A DNA stretch of 9,556 bases from Deltaproteobacteria bacterium (GTDB taxonomy: Bacteria > Desulfobacterota > Syntrophia > Syntrophales > UBA2210): positions 1 to 9,556 of the forward strand of contig JAFGPZ010000291.1 in assembly GCA_016935935.1 (NCBI GenBank). The letters run 5' to 3'. The notes below the pieces were generated by a model. The model made no database searches and had not been told where the DNA came from. It worked only from the letters and a program-made list of their open reading frames with translations. Positions 1 to 6,272 of the stretch are shown here, in pieces. Numbering within the stretch: position 1 is the stretch's first letter; each line of letters starts with the position of its first letter. Made by a program: the position numbers and the translations under genes.

Positions 1-1
1 A

Positions 2-88
2 TCACCATGGGACTTCCTCCTCTCTCCATATTATACCCTGGCAGGAAATCCCGAAAATGTAAACAACGCTGGTTTATCTCACATCTAA
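2..88 (+). CDS. Probable 3' end of an upstream gene (partial)
   Basis: Frame 2 is open from the window edge to a TAA at 86-88 and gives 28 residues beginning SPWDFLLSPYYTLAG and ending NAGLSHI. The mix of aromatic, acidic and small residues looks like real protein rather than random translation, and the gap of 51 bases to the next gene suits a gene end in the same locus. I do not recognise the family. A second frame (1-120) is also open, but its product is rich in Lys, Arg and Cys and looks less natural. With so little sequence this remains a tentative call. Confidence 0.4.
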   Translation, partial: SPWDFLLSPYYTLAGNPENVNNAGLSHI

Positions 89-139
89 TAAATAAAAAGT
101 TGGTTTTCATTTGCTATTGAAGGTATTGATTTTCAGATA

Positions 140-1429
140 ATGCTGAAAACTTCTAAAATAATTCTTCTTATCTTTGTTTTACTGCTTCCCGAGTATTTTA
201 TATTCGAATCCCCTTATAGGCTAACATATGTTGCGATGAGCTTTTTGCTTCTTGTTTACGTAATTGATAAATTTGTAATTCTGGGGGAAGATCTCAATAT
301 TTCACGAGATACAAGGGTAATACTATTTTATGCTTTTTCTCTCCTTTTATATGTCTTTATTTCGGATGTAATTAAAAATGATCCGGCCGAAGGAGCAAGA
401 ATGTTATTGCCTAATTTGCTCATACCTTTGATGCTCCCTATATTCGAATATAAGAAATCAAGTGTAAACTTGTACAAAGCATTCTTTGCTATTTTCAGCA
501 TATCTGTTGCTTTCGCTGTTGTGCAGGCTGTAGGATTCAAGTGGAATCTCCCTATTCTTTTCCCTGGATTTGGATTTCTGAAGTCGGATCGGTTCCTTGA
601 TCCAATGATGCATCTCCATTGGCGGGTTTCAGGGGCCACCTTCAGTGTCATTGGTTTCGCGTTATACTTAGGCATAGCCATCATCATTCTATATTATTTG
701 ATGATTGAGAAGAAAAATAAATTTCTTATTATTCCTCTTTTTATTTTGGTTATTGTCCTATTTTTCACACAATCAAGAAGTACTCTTTATGGTATCGTGC
801 CTACATTAGCTTTAACCAACCTGATATGTACAAAAAACAGTATAAAGAGTCTTATTAACACAACGCTGACAACAATTTTAATAATAATTGCGATATATTC
901 TTTTTCCGAGATTATCAAAGCAAGTACTCCTCGGGTAACAAATCCTTTCGATGCTAGTGTCATCGAAAGATTACAAACAAATTATTATGCGACATTAGGT
1001 ACATGGGAAACAGCTCCGATATTTGGTGTTCCAAGAGACAAAATATGGGATGTGATACAAACTACAGCAACGCGGAAAGGAATTGTGGTGGGAGATAAGT
1101 GGAGAATAACTACAACACATCATAATCAGTTGTTATATTATTTTAGATATTATGGTCTTATTGGTTTAGGCTTACTAGTTTTGTTATATTACAAAATATT
1201 TGTAGAAATCTTTAAGACATCCGATAAGACAAATCGAATGATTTTACTGGCAATTTTTATTTTCGATTTTCAATATTCCATGATGCATAACAACAAATTG
1301 ATAAATTCTATACTGCTGTGGGTGCTCTTGTCCTTGGCTTCAAACAGGTATCCACAAGAAGATAAGATAAACAAGCCAGTGCCCGTGCCAGATTCTCGCG
1401 AATATTCTCATACTTTTCGTAATGGCTAA
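140..1429 (+). CDS. O-antigen polymerase/ligase-like membrane protein (Wzy/WaaL superfamily)
   Basis: This 429-residue, strongly hydrophobic protein has roughly ten predicted membrane segments, the first at about residues 6-22, followed by a long hydrophilic stretch at about 260-330. Two features match the Wzy_C/WaaL superfamily: a TQSRS element (residues 210-214) just after a membrane helix, where these proteins carry a conserved Arg, and HHNQLL (327-332) followed by a GLIGLG turn, the usual HN-x-L...G-x-x-G signature at the end of the large periplasmic loop. Family members either polymerise lipid-linked repeat units or ligate polymer to an acceptor at the periplasmic face of the inner membrane; sequence alone rarely separates these roles. 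The coding sequence is very AT-rich, as is common for wzy genes. The start is the first ATG in frame; the nearest Shine-Dalgarno-like GAAGG (119-123) is 16 bases away, so initiation appears weak. The gene end overlaps the next start by 8 bases. Confidence 0.82.
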   Translation: MLKTSKIILLIFVLLLPEYFIFESPYRLTYVAMSFLLLVYVIDKFVILGEDLNISRDTRVILFYAFSLLLYVFISDVIKNDPAEGARMLLPNLLIPLMLPIFEYKKSSVNLYKAFFAIFSISVAFAVVQAVGFKWNLPILFPGFGFLKSDRFLDPMMHLHWRVSGATFSVIGFALYLGIAIIILYYLMIEKKNKFLIIPLFILVIVLFFTQSRSTLYGIVPTLALTNLICTKNSIKSLINTTLTTILIIIAIYSFSEIIKASTPRVTNPFDASVIERLQTNYYATLGTWETAPIFGVPRDKIWDVIQTTATRKGIVVGDKWRITTTHHNQLLYYFRYYGLIGLGLLVLLYYKIFVEIFKTSDKTNRMILLAIFIFDFQYSMMHNNKLINSILLWVLLSLASNRYPQEDKINKPVPVPDSREYSHTFRNG

Positions 1430-2486
1430 TCCCATTCCGAAATCGATATTAATGGTCGGTAATTGGCATTGGGATATTTATGAGGATGCCTTATCAAGGG
1501 GATTTCAGTCCCATGGGTGGCAAGTACACCCATTTAATACCGACGCATACCTGCCCGGTACGAAGTGGGCTAATCTCTTACTCAGGGCTCGATTTCCCCT
1601 GGTCTTGTCAAGATTGAATTCTGTATTGCTGGAGGTATTCAAGAAGAGTTCACCTACGGTGGTTTTCTTCTATCGCTCCGATTGGATATTGCCAGGAACA
1701 CTACGACGAATGAAAGAAATCACTCCAAATTCCATACTGATTCTTTATCATAATGATAATCCTTTTGTCGGCTTGGTAAATAAGTTTAAAATGCGGCATT
1801 ACTTGAAAAGCATAGCTTGGGCTGACATAGCTTTGGTTTACCGACCGAGTAACATAGATGCTGCCCATAAATATGAGGCAAAGCGTGTTGAAATTTTTCC
1901 ACCACACTATTTAAGTTATCGACATAGGCCGATGCTGTCAAATGATAGATGTGATGTTATCTTTATTGGTCATTATGCGCCTGACGATAGGGCTGAATAC
2001 TTGGATTACTTAATTAAAAACGGGATTGATGTACGTGTCTACGGCACCGGCTGGGGAAAAGCGCAAAAGAAGTTCAAGGGGCTGAACTCAATGAACATAA
2101 GAAGTGTCTGGGGCGAGGAATACAAATCTATACTGTGTTCGGCAAAGATAGCCCTAGTGTTCCTTTCTAATAAAAATCGCGATGTATACACCAGGCGCTG
2201 TTTTGAAATACCGGCTTGTGAGACACTTATGTTGGCACCGAGAACACCAGCACTTGAGGGGCTTTTCGCCGATGGAAAGGAGGCGGTATATTACGATTCC
2301 CGAGAAGATCTGCTACGAAAGATCCAGTATTATCTTAAACATGATGAAGAGCGTTTGAACATTGCCAAAGCAGGGAGGAATCGGTGTTTGAAAGATGGTC
2401 ATAATGAAATTGGACGAGCGGGATTTCTAATTGAAATTATCGAAGACATTATTACTGCGCGATTAACACTGCTGTCCCAACGTTGA
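1422..2486 (+). CDS. CgeB-like glycosyltransferase (Glyco_trans_1_2 type)
   Basis: The 354-residue protein has the two-domain look of a GT-B glycosyltransferase in the CgeB/'spore maturation protein' group. The N-terminal half opens with a hydrophobic strand (SILMVGNWHW, residues 8-17) and contains HNDNP (110-114). The linker region has FIGHY (181-185), which starts the second Rossmann-like domain. The C-terminal signature is clear: YTRRCFEIPAC (256-266), then a stretch around LFADGKEAVYYDS (281-293) and KHDEERLNIAKAGRNR (306-321), matching the sugar-nucleotide-binding half of PF13524-type enzymes. It probably adds one sugar to the repeat unit on the cytoplasmic side; donor and acceptor cannot be read. 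ATG 1422 lies inside the end of the polymerase gene with no clear Shine-Dalgarno, so translation is probably coupled. An in-frame ATG at 1452, just before VGNWHW, is an alternative start. Confidence 0.82.
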   Translation: MANPIPKSILMVGNWHWDIYEDALSRGFQSHGWQVHPFNTDAYLPGTKWANLLLRARFPLVLSRLNSVLLEVFKKSSPTVVFFYRSDWILPGTLRRMKEITPNSILILYHNDNPFVGLVNKFKMRHYLKSIAWADIALVYRPSNIDAAHKYEAKRVEIFPPHYLSYRHRPMLSNDRCDVIFIGHYAPDDRAEYLDYLIKNGIDVRVYGTGWGKAQKKFKGLNSMNIRSVWGEEYKSILCSAKIALVFLSNKNRDVYTRRCFEIPACETLMLAPRTPALEGLFADGKEAVYYDSREDLLRKIQYYLKHDEERLNIAKAGRNRCLKDGHNEIGRAGFLIEIIEDIITARLTLLSQR

Positions 2487-2543
2487 TTTTTGACATGTGT
2501 TATAACTTAATGAAATGTAATTTCTCAATTTAGAATTATTATC

Positions 2544-2684
2544 TTGGATGTGTCAATTCCATTGCCATCTTGCCCTTCAAAAAGGCACAACGCAAGCCTG
2601 AAACTGATTAGGGGGCAATTGAATGAGAATGTAAAGCTGGGAACATCAAAAGCTGATATAACACAGTTTTTAGGAGCCCAATAA
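2544..2684 (+). other. Short open frame ending in a TAATG overlap with the methyltransferase (small gene or remnant)
   Basis: Frame 3 is open from 2514 to a TAA at 2682-2684. The final A of that stop is the first base of the methyltransferase ATG. From TTG 2544 it would encode 46 residues; there is no ATG start. The last third (GQLNENVKLGTSKADITQFL) reads like genuine protein, with a 'LGTSKADI..FLG' pattern reminiscent of motifs seen near the end of various polysaccharide-locus and lipoprotein-type proteins, although I cannot name a family. It may be the degraded 3' end of a deleted gene, a short coupled leader, or chance. The lack of a good start favours a remnant. Confidence 0.25.
2672..2676 (+). 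promoter_or_regulatory. Ribosome-binding site of the methyltransferase
   Basis: AGGAG lies 7 bases upstream of ATG 2684, the best-spaced Shine-Dalgarno in the first half of the window. It fixes the methyltransferase start and lies within the last codons of the short open frame that ends in TAATG. Confidence 0.7.
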
Positions 2685-3613
2685 TGGTCATTTCTGCAAA
2701 ACAAGAGCGCGTGTTTGAAAAGAAATATATCGAAAAACAAAAAGATAGATATTTAAAAACAAATGTAGTTGATCGATACAATAATGATATTGGATATAGA
2801 GAGAAAGTCGATACAATTATAAATTTCTTAAAAAGAGTTGATGCTAAAGGGTACATATTGGATGTTGGATCGAATACGTCTGGTGAATCAGAATTTCTTT
2901 TCCATCTTGGATATAAAATGATACCAACCGATATAAACGAAATTGCACTAAGTTTTTCTAAGAAGCGTGCAAAGCAAATGAGAAACGAAGAGTTGTTTTA
3001 TTTTGCTGCAGACGCGCATGCGATTCCTATTGAAGACAATTCATTTGAAAACATAGTTGTGTTTGAAGCGCTTCATCATATGGAAGAGCCGAACACAGTA
3101 ATTTCTGAACTACATAGAGTTCTTCTTCCGGGGGGCCATCTATTTACACTTGAACCGTATGCGTTGAACCCGTATAGAATATTATCTAGTATTCGTGATT
3201 ATTTGCGCGGAACAATCGAAAAAAGTTTTTCAGTGTTTCAGCTAAGAAATCTTTTTACGAATAACGGCTTTGAAGTGATAAGCATACAGAAAGCAGTACT
3301 TCCGACCTCAACGTGGAAAAAACAAAGCATTGGGTCTGTACGATCTTTTTTAAGAGACATATATTATTCTTGCGCAAAAAACATACCGTGGCTTTTTGGT
3401 AGCGTTATTTTAGTTGCCAAAAAACCTGGGGAACTGGTTCTAAAAAGATTTTATTTGGAAGACCGTTTAATCTGCCCAATAACAAGAGCCCATCTATGTA
3501 AAGTTGGCGATTCTTACGTTTCCACTAACACAGCGGGAAAACAGTATAGTTATCCTGTGTATGAAGGTGTCCCCGTGCTAATAAAAGAAGATGCATGGGA
3601 AAGTTGTGTGTAA
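2684..3613 (+). CDS. SAM-dependent methyltransferase with C-terminal Trm112-like tail
   Basis: The protein has 309 residues. A class I methyltransferase domain covers about residues 40-245. Motif I is ILDVGSNTSG (58-67), an acidic residue ends strand 2 (D83 in PTDIN), D110 precedes AHAIP as in the motif that contacts adenine, and FENIVVFEALHHMEEP (121-136) followed by ELHRVLLPGG (142-151) is typical of Methyltransf_11. Residues 258-300 resemble a Trm112/UPF0434-type tail (RLICPITRAHL, then YPVYEGVPVLI), but the second Cys pair of a zinc-binding form is absent. It probably methylates a sugar or lipid-linked glycan in the cytoplasm. AGGAG at 2672-2676 sits 7 bases before the ATG, an ideal ribosome-binding site. 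The gene is much more AT-rich than the genes downstream. Its TAA lies inside an inverted-repeat arm, so the extreme C-terminus may not be ancestral. Confidence 0.82.
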   Translation: MVISAKQERVFEKKYIEKQKDRYLKTNVVDRYNNDIGYREKVDTIINFLKRVDAKGYILDVGSNTSGESEFLFHLGYKMIPTDINEIALSFSKKRAKQMRNEELFYFAADAHAIPIEDNSFENIVVFEALHHMEEPNTVISELHRVLLPGGHLFTLEPYALNPYRILSSIRDYLRGTIEKSFSVFQLRNLFTNNGFEVISIQKAVLPTSTWKKQSIGSVRSFLRDIYYSCAKNIPWLFGSVILVAKKPGELVLKRFYLEDRLICPITRAHLCKVGDSYVSTNTAGKQYSYPVYEGVPVLIKEDAWESCV

Positions 3614-3753
3614 AAGTTGAACTCGTCTCGGAAGTCATCCTTTCCCCCTTTTGGGGTTATTGGTGTTTCCTGGTAAAAACATCTTACCCAAAGAAAAAAC
3701 TGACTGTCGTTACTGTTATCCCTCAAATCTAGGAAAAGTGGTCAACTTTTACA
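3609..3753. mobile_element. 145-bp block bounded by perfect 12-bp terminal inverted repeats; candidate IS remnant or MITE
   Basis: TGTAAAAGTTGA at 3609-3620 is the exact reverse complement of TCAACTTTTACA at 3742-3753. The block therefore begins TG and ends CA, as many transposable elements do. The right end also holds an AAAAGT/ACTTTT inverted pair (3734-3739 and 3745-3750). Read inward, the right end gives GTTGACCACTTTT, which from memory resembles ends of some IS21-type elements; this cannot be verified here. The interior has no plausible coding frame and includes a small CCCC-TTTT-GGGG hairpin (3645-3656). No flanking target duplication is visible: TTGTG lies on the left and AATAA on the right. 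A non-mobile, decayed or recombined copy is likely. The left arm contributes the stop codon of the methyltransferase. Confidence 0.4.
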
Positions 3754-3758
3754 AATAA

Positions 3759-3764
3759 TATAAT
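3759..3764 (+). promoter_or_regulatory. Candidate -10 element upstream of the kinase/glycosyltransferase operon
   Basis: A perfect TATAAT lies 38 bases before ATG 3803 and just outside the right inverted-repeat arm. No good -35 is present at 16-18 bases; the sequence there is around AAGTGG. Transcription from about 3771 would leave a leader of about 30 bases. The position fits the first gene of the tightly packed 3803-9492 set, but the AT-rich context could give such a hexamer by chance. Confidence 0.35.
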
Positions 3765-3802
3765 ACCGCGGAAACTAAAATAAAAACTCAGTATTTACTC
3801 CT

Positions 3803-5128
3803 ATGGCAGACTCTAGCGAAGAATACATTTCTAATTTATTGATTTCCACTTTCGTTGCCCTCGAATCCGCAGGAATAAAGACCTGTATTCTCAGCGGGTA
3901 TGAAGCATATCCTGATCACATTCCATCGGATGTCGATTTTGTTGTCTTACCGGAAGATTTGCCGAAGATACCAGCAATTCTTTTTGAGCTCCCATGCCTT
4001 CTGTTACAATGCCTCCAGCACGAATCTAACGCCTACTATTATGTACTTTGCACCACTGCGAGAAATGGCACACCCTGTTTTCTGCATCTTGATGTTTCGG
4101 GAGATTTTCGCCGAGATGGCCGCGTTTTCCTTACCGCGGAAGAGATTATAGCATCTCGGAGAGAATACAATAATTTTTGGGTACCTTCCCCCGATATCGA
4201 ATTTGCTTATTACTTGATTAAAAAGATCGCCAAACGATCAATCAACGAACAACAGAGAGATTCTCTCGTATCTTTATACCAACAGGATCCCGATGGATGT
4301 AAGAACCAGATACGTCGTTTCTGGTCGGCTGAAGCAGCTCGAAAGTTAGTTTCAGTTATTCAATTGAACAAGTGGTCTACCGTTGACACTGAGATCGCGT
4401 GGTTCAGGAAGAATTTCTTGATTAAGGCATTCAAGAGAAAACCTTCCGTTACCTTGGCATATTGGAAAGACGATGTTCTGCGACGTGTAAGGCGTGTTTG
4501 TATTCCCACAGGGCTGCACGTAGTTATTTTTGGTACGGATGGTTCGGGGAAATCGAGTGTTCTTGAAAAGATCAAAACAACGCTGGCGCCGGCATTCCGA
4601 AGGACGTTGCTTTTACATCTTCGCCCTGCCTTCTTGAAAACAAGGGGGAGTTCAGGGCCGGTCATAAATCCCCACAGGCTTGCGAATTATTCATTTTTTA
4701 TGTCACTGCTAAAATTGGGTCATTTTAGCTTGGATTATGTGATTGGGTATTTTGCCAAGATATATCCCAAGCTTGTTCGATCTACATTGGTACTTTTTGA
4801 TCGCTATTACCATGACATTATTGTCGATCCCCGCCGCTACCGGTATGGAGGCCCAATGGGATTGGCCCGATTGGTTGGGAAAATCATCCCCAAACCGGAT
4901 CTCTTTATCCTGCTGGATGCTCCCCCGGAGGTCTTGCAGTCGCGCAAGAAGGAAGTGCCATTTGAAGAGACAGCGAGACAGCGGGAGGCGTATCTCGACT
5001 TGATACGGAGGATGAAAAATGGCGTGGTGGTGGATGCGTCAAGGCCCCTGGATGATGTGATCGCAGAGGTAACCGGGGTGATTCTTGCTTTTATGGCAAA
5101 ACGGACACGGGAGCGGTTTGAACGCTGA
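3803..5128 (+). CDS. Nucleotidyltransferase-like domain fused to a thymidylate-kinase-like P-loop kinase
   Basis: This 441-residue protein has two parts. The N-terminal part (about 1-200) looks like a minimal nucleotidyltransferase fold: SGYEAYP (31-37) is followed by DVD (D43, D45), and HLD (D97) could supply the third carboxylate. The C-terminal part (about 238-430) is a thymidylate-kinase-like P-loop domain: Walker A GTDGSGKS (244-251), FDRYYHD (332-338) with VDPRRYRYGGP (341-351) in the place of the TMPK DR(Y/H) motif, and a strand PDLFILLDAPPEVLQSRK (365-382) leading to the lid region. Members occur in polysaccharide loci and are often called thymidylate kinase, but the fusion and context argue against a housekeeping dTMP kinase. 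The real substrate is unknown. No Shine-Dalgarno is visible before the ATG. It overlaps the next gene, whose product is another kinase fold, suggesting a functional pair. Confidence 0.78.
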   Translation: MADSSEEYISNLLISTFVALESAGIKTCILSGYEAYPDHIPSDVDFVVLPEDLPKIPAILFELPCLLLQCLQHESNAYYYVLCTTARNGTPCFLHLDVSGDFRRDGRVFLTAEEIIASRREYNNFWVPSPDIEFAYYLIKKIAKRSINEQQRDSLVSLYQQDPDGCKNQIRRFWSAEAARKLVSVIQLNKWSTVDTEIAWFRKNFLIKAFKRKPSVTLAYWKDDVLRRVRRVCIPTGLHVVIFGTDGSGKSSVLEKIKTTLAPAFRRTLLLHLRPAFLKTRGSSGPVINPHRLANYSFFMSLLKLGHFSLDYVIGYFAKIYPKLVRSTLVLFDRYYHDIIVDPRRYRYGGPMGLARLVGKIIPKPDLFILLDAPPEVLQSRKKEVPFEETARQREAYLDLIRRMKNGVVVDASRPLDDVIAEVTGVILAFMAKRTRERFER

Positions 5129-6272
5129 TCTGATCACGCAGATTATCACCAGGGTATTCCCGTCAGGCTCAGAGCTTTTCTGGCAGGCCGATACGATTGA
5201 GCAGAACAATCGGTTCTGGATTATCCCCGGCAGGGAAGGACCTCGCTGGATCATTCCACACGACTCGATATATGGTTGGCCTGTCCTTAAACAGTGGCGG
5301 CCCTATGATCTGTCATCACGCCTGAAATGGACGGCTTTAATGGCCGCATATCGCAGTGGACAGTTAAGGTTAGTGCCCGGTGTTGTTGGCGTTGGCGTGG
5401 CATGGAACAAAAACTGGGATCATCTGGGCTGGATTGACGAAAAAAGTCCTGTCCCGGTAATCTATATAGGCACACCCGGACCTGCCCGAAAAGCCGTAGC
5501 GCACCTGGTGGATGCTTCCACCCGCAAACCAGTGGCCGTGGCGAAAGTTCCCCTCGGTGCCCGGGCTGCCGAAAATATCCTTCACGAAGCCGACATCCTG
5601 CAATTACTGAAACAGGAAAAACCCGGAGTAGCTCCCGCCATTAAATCCGTTAATAGAGCAATAGGTGTGAGCCTTCAGAATTTTATTGGTGGGCAAACTT
5701 CGTCTCGCACCCTGACACAATCTCATATAGATTGGCTTGCCGGTCTGTCCATGCCTGGAACTGAGGTATCTTTACGTGGACGGGCGGAGTCGCTCGGGAA
5801 ATTGCTTTCTCGATCGGAAGGATTGGGAGATAAGAGACGATATTGGCTGGAAAGAATCCTTGAGCGGCTTGATGATCCGACACCGTTGCCGGCCTTTTGG
5901 GTACATGGTGATTTTGCTCCCTGGAATCTGAGAAGGGTGGATGAAGGAAAGCTGGTGGCGGTTGACTGGGAGGAAGCCAGACAGGCAGGGTTACCGGGGA
6001 CCGATCTTATCTATTTTTGTTTGATCCAGGATTTCTTATTCTGTAGAAACACGCCTGATAAAACGTGGCGAAGGATACGGGAATTTTTACAGAGTTCTTT
6101 GGCACGCTCTTATATGGAAAAGATCAGGCTTGTGAAGAAGATCGAGACGTCCATTGTATTGTTCATTTTAGTAGAGATGCTGATCAGGCGCTCCCTGGCG
6201 GTAACCATGACATCTGATCTATTCTGTAAATTCCTGATAAATCTGATTCAAGAGGAACTCGGGAATCCATGA
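5118..6272 (+). CDS. APH/choline-kinase-like phosphotransferase
   Basis: From TTG 5118 the product has 384 residues and begins MNADLITQI. Motifs of the aminoglycoside-phosphotransferase/choline-kinase fold are clear: AVAKVP with the ATP-binding Lys at 143, an HEADIL helix (157-162) that can supply the pairing Glu, the catalytic loop HGDFAPWN (263-270), and VDWE with the metal-binding Asp at 283. An extra N-terminal region of about 100 residues, with many Trp and Pro and a SRLKW segment, precedes the kinase core. Such proteins phosphorylate small molecules or sugars; the substrate here is unknown. A TTG at 5085 would add 11 residues that merely re-read the end of the preceding gene. I prefer 5118 because GGAG (5110-5113) lies 4 bases upstream, though both starts are weak. 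The gene overlaps its upstream partner by 11 bases and the next gene by ATGA. Confidence 0.78.
   Translation: MNADLITQIITRVFPSGSELFWQADTIEQNNRFWIIPGREGPRWIIPHDSIYGWPVLKQWRPYDLSSRLKWTALMAAYRSGQLRLVPGVVGVGVAWNKNWDHLGWIDEKSPVPVIYIGTPGPARKAVAHLVDASTRKPVAVAKVPLGARAAENILHEADILQLLKQEKPGVAPAIKSVNRAIGVSLQNFIGGQTSSRTLTQSHIDWLAGLSMPGTEVSLRGRAESLGKLLSRSEGLGDKRRYWLERILERLDDPTPLPAFWVHGDFAPWNLRRVDEGKLVAVDWEEARQAGLPGTDLIYFCLIQDFLFCRNTPDKTWRRIREFLQSSLARSYMEKIRLVKKIETSIVLFILVEMLIRRSLAVTMTSDLFCKFLINLIQEELGNP

Noticed and set aside
112..141. TTGCTA (112-117) with GATAAT (136-141) as a promoter for the polymerase gene
   Set aside because: The -10 would overlap the start codon, so any transcript would begin inside the gene.
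328..687. 119-codon open frame on the - strand
   Set aside because: It is antisense to the membrane-protein gene; such frames are common opposite hydrophobic coding sequence.
2490..2521. Perfect -35 hexamer TTGACA at 2490-2495
   Set aside because: No acceptable -10 at 16-18 bases; the closest, TGTAAT at 2516-2521, is 20 bases away.
3645..3656. CCCC-TTTT-GGGG hairpin as a transcription terminator
   Set aside because: The stem is only 4 bp and is not followed by a T-tract on either strand.
5085..5117. Upstream TTG start for the APH-like kinase
   Set aside because: The extra 11 residues only re-read the end of the previous gene out of frame, and the only purine-rich site (GAGG, 5066-5069) is 15 bases away.
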